Origin: a virus
Direction: 5' to 3' (one strand)
DNA length: 64,000 nucleotides
IMG/VR virus record: IMGVR_UViG_3300021365_002389
Span: 60,741 to 124,740 of that record
Shown: piece by piece, positions 1-9,259 of the stretch
Layout of the letters: every line of letters starts with the position of its first letter
How positions within the stretch are numbered: position 1 is the first letter of the stretch
Position numbers and translations under genes: made by a program
Notes under the pieces: generated by a model
The model's input: only the letters and a program-made list of their open reading frames with translations
Told to the model about the DNA's origin: nothing
Database searches by the model: none

Positions 1-205
1 TGTCAAGGTTAAGAAAATTTCCAAATATATAGTGACAATCCTTAGTTTGGTTGAGAATATCAACGGTCAATAAATGTGAATTAATTGGAGTAACATCTAC
101 TCCCATATTACGAACCACCGAAATAAACTCATCATTGTTTAATTCGCCGCCGCCGTTGACTTGTTCAGAAAACCAATCGGCAACAAAAATGATTTTTTTA
201 ATCAT
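1..205 (-). CDS. Glycosyltransferase-like protein, N-terminal part only
   Basis: The gene starts with ATG at 205 and runs off the left edge of the window, so only about 68 residues are seen. It overlaps the end of the next glycosyltransferase by 8 bases. The N-terminus reads MIKKIIFVADWFSEQ followed by a Gly-rich GGGELN segment, which is how many GT4-type glycosyltransferases begin (first beta strand plus nucleotide-contacting glycine loop). Together with the two complete neighbours it suggests a three-gene glycosylation cassette. The family call is inference from a short fragment. Confidence 0.55.
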   Translation of the reverse strand, partial: MIKKIIFVADWFSEQVNGGGELNNDEFISVVRNMGVDVTPINSHLLTVDILNQTKDCHYIFGNFLNLD

Positions 206-1469
206 GAGTTTCTAAATTACCCTCAATTTGCGATAACCAATCAGTAACCTCAAATACCTCAGGTGGATAAACCTTGTTAATCACATCGATATATTTTTCG
301 TGTATTTTTTCTTCTGACATTTCATCATGAAGATATTCTTTCAATTCACTTGCCATAGCTCTCTTACTGGAGTAAGCATCATAAACATTTCTTAGTGCTT
401 TTTTAAATGACTTTTGATCACTGAAAGCCCATTTAGAATCTTCAACAATAACATTTTCCCAAACTGCATTTTGTTGAACTTTTTCTAATTCATATTTAAC
501 TTTAGTAAATAAAGGTTTCTTATCTGGTTTGCCGTTTTTTTTCTTAAACTTTTTATATAAAAAATCTACATGACCAGACCATGCCGGTGCCACTACAGGA
601 AGTCCACTATAAGCTGCTTCAAAAATTGGAAGACCGAAACCCTCACCATGAGTCGTAGTCACATAACATTTAATTTTGTCGTGATTGTATAGGTGATGAA
701 TCTGCTCCTCATTTAAATTTCCGTGCAAAAGATAAACTTTACACTTTTTATCCTTTAGTTTTTGAATCCAGTGTTTCATACTAGTTTGAAGATTATGTCT
801 ATCTGCAATACTATTGTTTTGCATATTTGCTTTTACAACAAGACCGACATTCTCGTCTTTGAATTCCTCCGCAAACCATCTCACAGTTGCGTCAAGGCAT
901 TTTCTTGGTCCTGATTGAGCCACAGTCAAAAAATTAAAATCAGTTTTGAGTTCTAAGCCCATATCCTCACAGTCTTTATTCTTAACAGGGTACCCAATGA
1001 CATCAATTTCTTCAGGCTCTAATTTTAGATCCATCATTTGCCCATTAGCTACTGGTACCTTGTCCTTATACACTGAGTTTAGAAAAACATTTTTAGCATG
1101 ATTAGAGACAACTATAACATGATCAATGTCTTTGCAAAATTGTACCCACGTTTCGGATGCTAAATCTGTTTCTATACCAGCAGTGACACCGATGTTTTTC
1201 TCGGCTATATTTGTCCACTCATTTGGTATCATAACCTGCAAAGATAAATTAAAAACACCTCTAAACTGCTGCCTTTTGTTAATACACGCAAATATTTCTT
1301 TATTCTCTTCAGAAACAGTATGAGACCATGGAGTTTTGCCCCAGATAGTTGGTTCAATATAAATATCATATAAGTCTGGCCTGCTTTGCAATGCCCGAAA
1401 AACACTTCTAGCGTGTTCGCCATATCCGCTTCTGCTAAGGATTGGTCCTTTTAATAATACAGTTCTCAT
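198..1469 (-). CDS. Family 4-type glycosyltransferase
   Basis: A 423-residue GT-B glycosyltransferase. The N-terminus MRTVLLKGPILSRSGYGEHA has the glycine loop. The C-terminal half carries the sugar-nucleotide site THGEGFGLPIFEAAYSGLPVV, with the E-x7-E pattern of GT4 enzymes. No signal peptide is seen, so it should act in the cytoplasm. ATG at 1469 overlaps the stop of the upstream gene (ATGA), which decides the start over an upstream in-frame ATG. The acceptor could be a phage or host surface glycan or phage DNA or protein; the sequence does not say which. Confidence 0.85.
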   Translation of the reverse strand: MRTVLLKGPILSRSGYGEHARSVFRALQSRPDLYDIYIEPTIWGKTPWSHTVSEENKEIFACINKRQQFRGVFNLSLQVMIPNEWTNIAEKNIGVTAGIETDLASETWVQFCKDIDHVIVVSNHAKNVFLNSVYKDKVPVANGQMMDLKLEPEEIDVIGYPVKNKDCEDMGLELKTDFNFLTVAQSGPRKCLDATVRWFAEEFKDENVGLVVKANMQNNSIADRHNLQTSMKHWIQKLKDKKCKVYLLHGNLNEEQIHHLYNHDKIKCYVTTTHGEGFGLPIFEAAYSGLPVVAPAWSGHVDFLYKKFKKKNGKPDKKPLFTKVKYELEKVQQNAVWENVIVEDSKWAFSDQKSFKKALRNVYDAYSSKRAMASELKEYLHDEMSEEKIHEKYIDVINKVYPPEVFEVTDWLSQIEGNLETHD

Positions 1470-2743
1470 ATTTCCAGTAGCTCCCACTTTTTATGATTTT
1501 TTCTTGTTTCCCATGAGCCGTATTTTTCGTGAATGTGATTCATGATTTCAACCCATGTCTTTTGATAGTCTTCAAAATTATAGTTTTTCAATACATGATT
1601 TCTTCCGGCTTCGCCCATCTTATCTCTCTGTTCTTTGGGCATTGTGTACATTTTATACATCGCATCAACAACGTCATCCTCGTTTAATCGATCCTCCCTG
1701 ATGAAGGGAACGGTCAAAGATCCAATTATGGCTTTTGAGGCTGGCTCAATACCTATTCCAAACCAGTTTTCGCCATCAGTCACCTGTTCTTGAAGTCCGC
1801 CAGTCATGTTAACAATTATAGGTGTCTCGCACGCTAAAGATTCCAAAGTACCTAAACCAAAACCTTCGGCATCTGCTATATTAATTGTACAGTCCACCAA
1901 ATTATACATAACTGCAAGTTGTTCTGGCGGAATTTTCTGCTTACTAAAAATAACTTGTCCGTTATTTAAACCCAGTTGTGCTGCTAAATATTCTAGAGGC
2001 TGCCCGTTTGGATCGTTAACCTCTGTATGCATCATAAGCACAGCTTTGTCGTGACCCACTTTATCTAAAAACTTCTTAAACCAAAACATTAATGTTCCGC
2101 TCTGTTTTCTTCTAGCGTTACGATTATTCCAGAAAAACTTAAACTTACCTTGTAAAGCAGGGTTATCAGAAATAGTATTTTTTAGTGCTTTTTTCCCTTC
2201 AGGGTCTTTATTTAGATTATAAAAACAATCTGTATTCACTGAATGTGGTACATATCTTTCTTCTACATCTGATGTAACTTCACGAACTACATTAGAAGTT
2301 ACTTTTGATATGGTAGCAATAAAATCATTAGAATCATACCATGGCTTATTAAAAACAGGTGCTGGATAATTGTCCCACACATGATAATAAACCATAGGAA
2401 CATTTTCTCTTATCTCATCTTCCATATTCCATAGCCACTCATAAAAGCGTGGATCAGTCATAAAATACAAAATATCAGGCTTGAATTGTTGAAGAACTGA
2501 TCTGATTTGAGAATCATTGCCATAGCCATCTACAGGCACAACAATCCAATCATCTCCCCACTCCTCTGTTTTTGTTGGTGTATAATCGGGGTGTTGTATT
2601 GCCCCACCAAGAGATATAACTTGGTATTTTCCCGTTTTGAGTAATCCCTCGATGATGTACTTCGTTTGAGTTCCTACCCCTGACGGTAACATCGGGTGAT
2701 CACTAAGTGTTAAAACTTTTATTTTTCTTTCGGACATGGCCAT
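1466..2743 (-). CDS. Family 4-type glycosyltransferase
   Basis: A 425-residue GT-B glycosyltransferase. The N-terminus KVLTLSDHPMLPSGVGTQTK has the glycine loop, and the C-terminal nucleotide-sugar motif is DAEGFGLGTLESLACETPI. It is translationally coupled to the glycosyltransferase downstream. A Shine-Dalgarno AGGAG lies 3 bases before ATG 2743 and 9 bases before ATG 2737, so the protein may begin two residues later. Different substrates are likely for the three neighbouring enzymes because their N-terminal acceptor domains differ clearly. Confidence 0.85.
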   Translation of the reverse strand: MAMSERKIKVLTLSDHPMLPSGVGTQTKYIIEGLLKTGKYQVISLGGAIQHPDYTPTKTEEWGDDWIVVPVDGYGNDSQIRSVLQQFKPDILYFMTDPRFYEWLWNMEDEIRENVPMVYYHVWDNYPAPVFNKPWYDSNDFIATISKVTSNVVREVTSDVEERYVPHSVNTDCFYNLNKDPEGKKALKNTISDNPALQGKFKFFWNNRNARRKQSGTLMFWFKKFLDKVGHDKAVLMMHTEVNDPNGQPLEYLAAQLGLNNGQVIFSKQKIPPEQLAVMYNLVDCTINIADAEGFGLGTLESLACETPIIVNMTGGLQEQVTDGENWFGIGIEPASKAIIGSLTVPFIREDRLNEDDVVDAMYKMYTMPKEQRDKMGEAGRNHVLKNYNFEDYQKTWVEIMNHIHEKYGSWETRKNHKKWELLEI

Positions 2744-2749
2744 TAACTC

Positions 2750-3589
2750 CTATGAACAATATTCCGTCTGGTAAAACTCGCAAGTGCCGAATCGGTCTTT
2801 ACAACTTGTACATGCAGTACGGTTTTTGATATAATTTTCTTTATTGATATTATGCAATGCTTTTGTTAAAGCGTTAAGGGCATCTGTTGTTCTTTTTTTA
2901 GCTGCCGTCACTCTAACAAATTCAGCCTTCTTGCCAGGCTTGGCTGTGCGCTTCAACAATACGAAGTGGCAATCCACATCTGCGGGATCCACTTCATACT
3001 TGCGAGCATAAAAATGTTTGTAAAAAACAAGCTGATATGCCATGATTTTGTCGTTCTTCTTTTCACGACGCCAACCCCATGAACAAGTTTTCCAATCAAT
3101 CAGATGGATCTTCTCATCTTTTTTGGAGTAAACCACAAGGTCAATGAATCCTTTGAACTTTTTTTCTGCTTCCGTGAATTCTGTAATGGGTACATACAAT
3201 TGTTCTTCGGCTTTAAGAACTTCCCAGTCCTCACCTAACTTACCGAACTTATCCACTAAACAGCGATAAAGGTCAGGAATGATATCCAAGCCATTTACAA
3301 GCCATTCTTTGAGCTTGAAATTGGCTTGGGCGTCTTTTTGCGCATCCTTAGGTAGAGCCTTTAGTTCTTTCAAGAACTGTTCTTTAACTAGCGTTTCAAT
3401 AGCGCCTGGCTTGCGATACTTTTCAGGAGAAGTTAAAGTATATTCACAAACTGTGTGAATAGCTTTCCCGAAGGCAGTAAAAATGTTTCCTTCAAACTGC
3501 GCAACTTTATCAATATATGTTAATTTGTGGTAATGTGGGCAAATGTGCCAGTTTCGCCACTCAGAATAAGAAATATGTTTCCCGGCCAA
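2750..3589 (-). CDS. PD-(D/E)XK nuclease, RecB/Cas4-like
   Basis: A 279-residue protein of the RecB/Cas4 nuclease superfamily. The N-terminal SYSEWRNWHICPHYHKLTYI is the usual family opening with a cysteine. GKAIHTVCEY gives the conserved His, GFIDLVVY the metal-binding Asp, and HLIDWKTC the D-x-K catalytic strand. Cysteines near the end (CTSCKDRFGTCEFY) with the N-terminal Cys could bind a 4Fe-4S cluster as in Cas4 and AddB. Such stand-alone nucleases are common in T4-like phages and probably process DNA during replication or recombination. Confidence 0.85.
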   Translation of the reverse strand: MAGKHISYSEWRNWHICPHYHKLTYIDKVAQFEGNIFTAFGKAIHTVCEYTLTSPEKYRKPGAIETLVKEQFLKELKALPKDAQKDAQANFKLKEWLVNGLDIIPDLYRCLVDKFGKLGEDWEVLKAEEQLYVPITEFTEAEKKFKGFIDLVVYSKKDEKIHLIDWKTCSWGWRREKKNDKIMAYQLVFYKHFYARKYEVDPADVDCHFVLLKRTAKPGKKAEFVRVTAAKKRTTDALNALTKALHNINKENYIKNRTACTSCKDRFGTCEFYQTEYCS

Positions 3590-3603
3590 TTTTAGACTTT
3601 CTC

Positions 3604-4272
3604 TTAATAACGGTTCTTGGTGTTTAGTTCATCAATTTTATCAAATAACATTGGGCTTATTTTTTCTAAACTATTTTGTTTACCTAAATAGTAAGCTTCA
3701 AAACCAGTTGCAAAATATTCTCTCAAAGAAACTGATCCATATGGTCTAATAAAAAGCCCAGTCGTAATCATTCGTAACATATTACGTCCTAATCTACTAT
3801 ACAAGAAGGTATCGAATTTTTCATCAAATTTAAGCTCATCAAAATCATAATCTTCAACCCAGTATCCTTCCGATTGAATTTCAAATTTCATTTCTTGCCT
3901 TTTTTTCAAAAACTCATTCTTAATTCTTTCGTCTGAATAAATATCCTCTGTAAATAATGTTTCTACATGGTGAGCAAATTCGTGAACGATATCATCAATT
4001 AAATCATTAGCATTTTTCTGCTTTGGGGAGATAATAAATTCATTGTCTCTGTATAAAGCATTGATACCCCGCTTTCTAAATTCTTCGTCATTTTCAATTC
4101 TAATCTTATTCAAATTAGTAAAAAAGTGGGATGGTATTCTTTTCTCAATAGTGCTGAGGATTTTCCTAATATCAAAACCCTCTGGCAATTCGTCATTTAC
4201 TTCAATCTCTACACCGTTTAAGTTAAGGAACTTTGGATTACTATTAACTTTCTCTAGAATATATTCTCTCAT
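3604..4272 (-). CDS. HExxH zinc metallopeptidase-like protein
   Basis: A 222-residue protein with the zinc motif HEFAHHVE near residue 113 and a downstream Glu-rich segment (REYFATGFEAYY) that may give the third ligand. It has no signal peptide and no close family that I recognise. The start is coupled to the PhoH stop by an ATGA overlap. It could be a cytoplasmic processing protease or a toxin-like peptidase; the substrate is unknown. Confidence 0.6.
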   Translation of the reverse strand: MREYILEKVNSNPKFLNLNGVEIEVNDELPEGFDIRKILSTIEKRIPSHFFTNLNKIRIENDEEFRKRGINALYRDNEFIISPKQKNANDLIDDIVHEFAHHVETLFTEDIYSDERIKNEFLKKRQEMKFEIQSEGYWVEDYDFDELKFDEKFDTFLYSRLGRNMLRMITTGLFIRPYGSVSLREYFATGFEAYYLGKQNSLEKISPMLFDKIDELNTKNRY

Positions 4273-5576
4273 AAAATTTCGGCTGCTAATGTGGCTAGCT
4301 TAGACCTTTCCCCTTTCTTTAGTGAAATGTGTCCTGCTATATTGTAGTTCTTAAATTTCTCAACAGCATGAGTTAAACCATTAGAAACAGCATCAACATA
4401 AGAGTTGTCAATTTGTTGAATGTCTCCGGTTAACACTAGTTTAGTCCCATGCCCTACTCTTGTTATTATAGTCTTTAATTCGTGTGCTGTTAAGTTCTGA
4501 GCCTCGTCTACAATCATAAAAGCATTAGATATAGAGCGTCCACGGATATATGTCATGGCCTCTATCTCTATTATACCTTGTTCCATTTGCATGTCAAGTG
4601 CTGTTTTATCCCCAAATAGATATTCTAAGTTATCCCTCAAGGGTGCAATCCATGGCATCATCTTTTCCTCTAACGTGCCCGGTAAAAAGCCGATATCTCT
4701 ACCCATGGGTTGTACAGGCCTGGTGATAATTAATTTGTCATACCCTCCGCTAGCCTTGGTGCTGTGTAAAACTTGTTCCAACCCACAAGCTGCGGCGATC
4801 AAAGTCTTTCCGGTGCCGGCTTGTCCTGTGAGTGAAACTATTTGTACATTGTTGTCAAATAATAGATCCATTGCAAACTTTTGCTCTTTATTATTAGCAG
4901 ACAACCCCCATATATCTTGATAAGAATAGACACGACGTAATGGTGAATCATTATTGACGTACCTACATAAAGCTGTTTTCTTATCACTCTTATCGGAGGT
5001 TAATATTATAAATTGATTAGGATAAAGAACCTTCTTAGTTTCTGGGACAAAAACTTCTTTGTCAGCATAAAACTCATCGATTAGTTTATCTTCTACTTCT
5101 ATAATTTCTGACCCGTCAAATAATTTATCAACTGATTTAACGGCTTGTTGGGGCTGGTAGTCGTGACATTCAATACCAAATGAATCACACTTTACTCTCA
5201 TGTTAAGATCACGAGAAATAACTGCTATGTCTCTGCCCTCTATCTTTAGCCTTACTGCAATTGCTATAATTTTATTATCTGAATCATTCGCCTCCATACC
5301 TGAGGGCATATACCTTGGATCGTATTGTGCAGCAAAAACTTGACCTTTGCCACGACCTAGTGGAACTCCCATAAATAAACTACCCTTTGACCTTAGCTTA
5401 TCTAAAATTCTATTCATAGCTCGTGCATTAAGACCGGCCGTGTCTTGTCTGTGTTTGTGCCGGTCAATTTCGTCTAGAATTACGGTTGGAATAGCAATAT
5501 CATCTTTCCCGAAACTATAAAGTGAGTTTGCCTCTGTTAAAAAGACATTGGTGTCTAAAATTAAAGTTTTTTTCAA
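4269..5576 (-). CDS. phoH: PIN-PhoH ATPase
   Basis: A 435-residue fusion of an N-terminal PIN ribonuclease domain (LILDTNVFLTE, with later conserved acidic residues) and a C-terminal PhoH P-loop ATPase (GQAGTGKT near residue 250, Walker B FMIVDEAQN, then TGDIQQID). This is the PhoH2/YlaK layout, which in characterised cases works as an RNA helicase-RNase. PhoH genes are very common in marine phages. It is the last gene before the tmRNA terminator, and its transcript is coupled to the downstream peptidase gene. Confidence 0.92.
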   Translation of the reverse strand: MKKTLILDTNVFLTEANSLYSFGKDDIAIPTVILDEIDRHKHRQDTAGLNARAMNRILDKLRSKGSLFMGVPLGRGKGQVFAAQYDPRYMPSGMEANDSDNKIIAIAVRLKIEGRDIAVISRDLNMRVKCDSFGIECHDYQPQQAVKSVDKLFDGSEIIEVEDKLIDEFYADKEVFVPETKKVLYPNQFIILTSDKSDKKTALCRYVNNDSPLRRVYSYQDIWGLSANNKEQKFAMDLLFDNNVQIVSLTGQAGTGKTLIAAACGLEQVLHSTKASGGYDKLIITRPVQPMGRDIGFLPGTLEEKMMPWIAPLRDNLEYLFGDKTALDMQMEQGIIEIEAMTYIRGRSISNAFMIVDEAQNLTAHELKTIITRVGHGTKLVLTGDIQQIDNSYVDAVSNGLTHAVEKFKNYNIAGHISLKKGERSKLATLAAEIL

Positions 5577-5631
5577 AATTTACCCTTCTGTTAGGTTCAA
5601 ATTAAGTAGTCTACAAACAAACCAAACAAAC

Positions 5632-5652
5632 AAAAAGCCGCCCGAAGGCGGC
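5632..5652 (-). terminator. Rho-independent terminator of the tmRNA
   Basis: The minus strand reads GCCGCC-TTCG-GGCGGC-TTTTTG, a 6-bp GC stem with a stable UUCG tetraloop and a T-run. It follows the encoded CCA end of the tmRNA directly. Confidence 0.92.
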
Positions 5653-5975
5653 TGGTGGAGGTAGGGAGAATCGAACTCCCGTCTTGTCTAGTTCCGTAGA
5701 GAGGTCATTCACAAGGTTAGAACTGTTTTTTTCGTCGGACAGACCACTTGACTAGATTGTTTTATTACGGACAAAACAATCAAAATCACTAAAAGGACAC
5801 AGTATGGCTTTCTGTTTCTTGGCTGCCAGCGCCTCAAGTCAAGTCAGGTTATTAAGCTGCTTGTGCTAGTTGAAAATCGTCGTTTGCGATTAAAAGATAA
5901 GCGTTTTTAGTGAGCCACGCTTCCCTCACCCTTGCACCTTTTCTACTTTCCCATCAGTCGATACCGTTTACCCCC
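5653..5975 (-). ncRNA. ssrA: tmRNA (transfer-messenger RNA)
   Basis: A 323-nt tmRNA. The 5' acceptor strand GGGGGTA pairs with TACCTCC near the 3' end (one G-U), and CCA is encoded. The T-arm GGGAG-TTCGATT-CTCCC precedes the acceptor. The resume region GCAAACGACGAT and the stops TAATAA near 5850 frame the tag reading frame, which gives ANDDFQLAQAA. The tag matches the usual AND...AA pattern, but its last three residues are QAA rather than the common LAA. It would rescue ribosomes stalled on nuclease-cut host mRNA and mark products for proteolysis. Confidence 0.95.
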
Positions 5976-5986
5976 ATAATATAATA

Positions 5987-6015
5987 GTTATACACCACAA
6001 CAAACAACTTGTCAA
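5987..6015 (-). promoter_or_regulatory. Proximal promoter of the tmRNA
   Basis: On the minus strand TTGACA (6010-6015) is separated by 17 bases from TATAAC (5987-5992), with the tmRNA 5' end 11 bases further on. The AACTTGACA context resembles the -35 box of the other strong promoters in the window. Confidence 0.75.
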
Positions 6016-6101
6016 GTTAATTATTCTTTTCTATATGCTAGCAAAGCTTAAGCTGTAATAAGTTGGAATAAAGCAGTAAAAATAAAGAAAAGCTAACAAT
6101 A

Positions 6102-6123
6102 GCTGTTTAAAGGCTGTTTAAAG
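6102..6123. repeat. Two tandem 11-bp copies (GCTGTTTAAAG)
   Basis: Two perfect tandem copies of GCTGTTTAAAG, followed at once by the palindrome AGCTTGCAAGCT. They lie in the AT-rich leader between the acidic-protein gene and the tmRNA promoter. They could be a protein-binding site; nothing else supports a function. Confidence 0.7.
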
Positions 6124-6133
6124 CTTGCAAGCT

Positions 6134-6161
6134 ATTATACCGGCTGAGAAAAAAGTGTTAA
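6134..6161 (-). promoter_or_regulatory. Distal promoter upstream of the tmRNA
   Basis: On the minus strand TTAACA (6156-6161), 16 bases, then a perfect TATAAT (6134-6139). It starts within a few bases of the end of the upstream gene and would produce a leader of about 150 nt before the tmRNA, or a separate small RNA. The repeats at 6102-6123 would lie just inside that transcript. Confidence 0.6.
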
Positions 6162-6164
6162 GCT

Positions 6165-6968
6165 TTAAGACAACAAATCATCCAAATCATCTGATGGTTG
6201 TTCTTCTGCATCATCTGAAGTTTTTGAATTATCTACTTCTTCTTCATCTTTTTCTTTTTCATATTCTGGTGTTGTTATATCTGGAAGTTCTGCCTGAAGC
6301 TCATCTTCGAACTTATCGAAATATAATAAAATGTTGGTAAGAAGATAGTCATAAAATATTTGCTGATCTTCTTCATCTGCCAACATGTCATATGCGTCAA
6401 CAATCTGTTTTTCAACTTTCGTAAAAGTTGTAGCAGCAAAGTTACGACCGGTTTCGTTTTGATCTTGTAACTCTACAAAGTCATCGGAATCTTTAGATTC
6501 TCCTGAATCGATGTCAATAAATTCTCCAGACACACTTTCATCACTGTTATCTGGATCAAGATCAATTTTAAGCTCTTCTGCTAAATTACTTGCATTAACT
6601 ACAAAGTTTTCTGGTAGGTCAGCAGCTTTTTCAGCATCTGTTGCAGCCTCAATTGGCCTTAGACTATTCTTAATGGCATGAACCATATGGTTACGAAAAG
6701 ATTCCCTCTGTTCTTCAGAGGTTGTCAACATTTTATAGTCGCCCTCAATTGTTGGGATAATTTTTTCTAACAAGTCGGCAAGAACGTTAATGCCAGTATT
6801 ACTGCTGGCTTCCTCGGTACCTGTTTCAGCTTCTATTAGTTTTCGAACAAATCCTCGAAGCTTATTTTCAAAAACCTGCTGCTCATTGAGTTTGTTTTTT
6901 ATTCTTTTGTGAATATGTTCTCTTATAAGTTGTTCTGCAATAAGCTCATTGCGATTAATAGTAGTCAT
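6165..6968 (-). CDS. Acidic phage protein with N-terminal helix tag
   Basis: A 267-residue, strongly acidic protein. Its N-terminus (MTTINRNELIAEQLIREHI) is a charged helix similar in style to the tag found on proteins at 27-31 kb and 58-61 kb. The C-terminal third is very rich in Asp, Glu and Ser. ATG 6968 is chosen because the longer frame only continues into the end of the upstream gene. The family is not recognised; a virion-internal or scaffold-associated role is inferred. Confidence 0.65.
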   Translation of the reverse strand: MTTINRNELIAEQLIREHIHKRIKNKLNEQQVFENKLRGFVRKLIEAETGTEEASSNTGINVLADLLEKIIPTIEGDYKMLTTSEEQRESFRNHMVHAIKNSLRPIEAATDAEKAADLPENFVVNASNLAEELKIDLDPDNSDESVSGEFIDIDSGESKDSDDFVELQDQNETGRNFAATTFTKVEKQIVDAYDMLADEEDQQIFYDYLLTNILLYFDKFEDELQAELPDITTPEYEKEKDEEEVDNSKTSDDAEEQPSDDLDDLLS

Positions 6969-6978
6969 AGTATTATAA

Positions 6979-9003
6979 TTATCTCCGCCTTTGACGTTTT
7001 GCTCTTTTGACTTTTGGTTTTTTGTTCTTTTTCTTAGAATACGGATTGTAAGAATTTGTCTTACCACCGGCACCAAAAGGTCCAACACCGATTTCAACAG
7101 CCCCGGCAGCCATGGTTGACATTTCATCAATTGTAGTATCAATTAAAGAATCTAATTTTTCGTTAGTATAAAACAACAGGTCGTAAACTTGATCTTTCTC
7201 AGCATCATTTAGATGTTCAGGGAGTTTGGACAACAACTTTCTTTTATCTCCCGATGCTATCATATTTCTTAAGGAAGTGCCGCCCATTCCTTCTCCTCCG
7301 TAGACTGGCATCACCATTTCCTCTACGGAGACACCAGGATTATGTCTTTCAGCCCAAGACTGAGCACGAGAATATCTCTTGTCGCCTTCATCTTTATCGC
7401 TTTTTCCTAGAACAACTGTGTCTCCGCTAGAGAATGAATTTTTATCTGCTATTAAATCATAGACATCAGCCACAGGAGTGCTTCCTTGTTGAATTCTTAC
7501 TTTAATGTTTTCATCATCTTTGGTATAAAGATCCCAGAGATTTTTAGATTGTTCTGCTGTAACTGTGATCTTTGGTTCTATCTCAGAAAAACGAGGATTT
7601 TTACCAATGATGACAAGAACTTCATCAATATCGGGAAGGGAGGATAATTCTTTGGCTAGCCTATAATGACCAGCATGGGGCGGTTTAAAGCCACCAGGCA
7701 ACAGTGCAACTTTTTTACCTTCATCTTCTGTAATAACTTCAGTGTTAAAGGATATATTTTCAGTAGTTACTTTTTTAGCACCCTTAGGGTATCTAAACAT
7801 TCCTAGAATTTGATTAAGGGGAGCAAAATTACCAGCAAATTTATAAGTGTGTCCGTCATAGTCAAAAACAACAGCTTCAACAGGTGTGGTTATTTGAGAG
7901 AAATCTTTTATTTTATTTAAGTGAAATTGCATCACCTCCATAGTAGCTGGATCCTCTGGGCCTCTTTCTGTTATTTCCTTAACAGCTTTGGCTAATTCAT
8001 TTCTTAGTCGAGTAATTTCTCTGTCTGTGTCGGCAATAAAAACACTCTTAAGTCCTTTTAGAATTTCTACTGTATAATCATGAACTGCTATCTCAATAGG
8101 CAATATAGCCTCTCGGAGAATCATGCTCTTAGATCTCACGATATTATCAATATCTTGTTGATCCTCTTTGCTAAGACCTTTCTTTAATGCACGCTTACCT
8201 ATATTATCCGGCAAGCCCATCAGGTATTTGACAAGCTCTTCTTTAAGTTTCTCATTTAGGTCAGTATCAACACCATTTTTTAACCTAGAGAAAATATAGT
8301 CTCCAACGGTATCCGAGTCGGATAGATCCTCGGCACTAAGTGCTGTATTGATCCTTGCAAATGCCTCTTGCACTGGCTTTTGATCTTCAAGTTTCTTAAG
8401 TTGGATTAAAGCTTCTCTAGCCAATGAAAAATTGTGGCCACGCAAAGATTTCTGCATTCTTTCAAGAGCATTGTCTAGTGTCTCTAGAGCACCAGATGGT
8501 ATTTTTTCTGTTTCCCCAGATTCTGGGTTATATACAAAATGTCCTACATTGTGTATTTTTAATGTTTTGTTGTCATACTTTATAACATTTACTGAACCGG
8601 GGTCATTAGGATCATCAGTTCCGGGGTCCATGATTTCTGCATTGTACCAAATATTAGCATCAGGTCCGAATATTTTCTCTTTCTCTTCATCTGATAAAGA
8701 CTCTGCCGCTCTTTCAAAAGCATCAAATCCACCAGTGAAAGCTTTTTCTAGTCCACCTCTACCAGCAAATTTTTGTGCCAATCCGCTAGCATCAAGACCA
8801 CCTGTCCTATAATGCCCTTTGTTTCTTGCGCCTTTAGCTTTACCTTCGGGAATAGAATAAGACAGGAAAAGATTTTGACCATCAACTTTTTCTTCGGTAG
8901 ATAACTCTGCATCAGCACCAGCTAACATTATCTCTTTCATTTTTTCAAAAGTTAAATTACGATTATCGTAAAGATGGTCCATATGACCTGCAACACCACC
9001 CAT
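6979..9003 (-). CDS. Ligase-like nucleotidyltransferase fused to NadM-like adenylyltransferase
   Basis: A 674-residue two-domain enzyme. The N-terminal half has ligase-type nucleotidyltransferase marks: catalytic Lys39 in EKVDG (motif I, KxDG) and a later EAVVFDYDGHTYKFA that fits motifs IV and V. The C-terminal part, from about residue 430, is an HIGH-type nucleotidyltransferase: GGFKPPHAGH, then GGTSLRNMI as the ISxxxxR-like motif, as in NMN adenylyltransferase. A tail rich in Lys and Arg ends the protein. A role in RNA or DNA end sealing coupled to NAD metabolism is plausible, but neither substrate is shown by the sequence. Confidence 0.75.
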   Translation of the reverse strand: MGGVAGHMDHLYDNRNLTFEKMKEIMLAGADAELSTEEKVDGQNLFLSYSIPEGKAKGARNKGHYRTGGLDASGLAQKFAGRGGLEKAFTGGFDAFERAAESLSDEEKEKIFGPDANIWYNAEIMDPGTDDPNDPGSVNVIKYDNKTLKIHNVGHFVYNPESGETEKIPSGALETLDNALERMQKSLRGHNFSLAREALIQLKKLEDQKPVQEAFARINTALSAEDLSDSDTVGDYIFSRLKNGVDTDLNEKLKEELVKYLMGLPDNIGKRALKKGLSKEDQQDIDNIVRSKSMILREAILPIEIAVHDYTVEILKGLKSVFIADTDREITRLRNELAKAVKEITERGPEDPATMEVMQFHLNKIKDFSQITTPVEAVVFDYDGHTYKFAGNFAPLNQILGMFRYPKGAKKVTTENISFNTEVITEDEGKKVALLPGGFKPPHAGHYRLAKELSSLPDIDEVLVIIGKNPRFSEIEPKITVTAEQSKNLWDLYTKDDENIKVRIQQGSTPVADVYDLIADKNSFSSGDTVVLGKSDKDEGDKRYSRAQSWAERHNPGVSVEEMVMPVYGGEGMGGTSLRNMIASGDKRKLLSKLPEHLNDAEKDQVYDLLFYTNEKLDSLIDTTIDEMSTMAAGAVEIGVGPFGAGGKTNSYNPYSKKKNKKPKVKRAKRQRRR

Positions 9004-9243
9004 TTATTTTTCCTCTTTGAGTAAGTTTAACTCTTCTTCTAAAGATTCAATACGTTCGTTAAGAGATCTTAACTGTCTCTTTATACCACGAAGATGCTCT
9101 TTTGCCAAGGAAATTCTGCCAGTATCTCGTTTATTTGTTACTCTGACATTGCTTATGATATCATACAGTGCCTGCACTGAAGCAGCAGGATCTATTTTTA
9201 TAGCTTCGTTCAATAGGAACTGTTTTGTTATTTTTCTTAACAT
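9004..9243 (-). CDS. Small coiled-coil protein with KITK-type N-terminus
   Basis: A 79-residue protein. It begins LRKITKQFLLNEAIKI, a variant of the recurrent KITK helix, and ends in a heptad-rich coiled coil (residues about 45-79). It directly precedes the ligase-like fusion gene. The function is unknown; it may be a virion or assembly protein. Confidence 0.65.
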   Translation of the reverse strand: MLRKITKQFLLNEAIKIDPAASVQALYDIISNVRVTNKRDTGRISLAKEHLRGIKRQLRSLNERIESLEEELNLLKEEK

Positions 9244-9259
9244 TTACTTAACCCTCACA

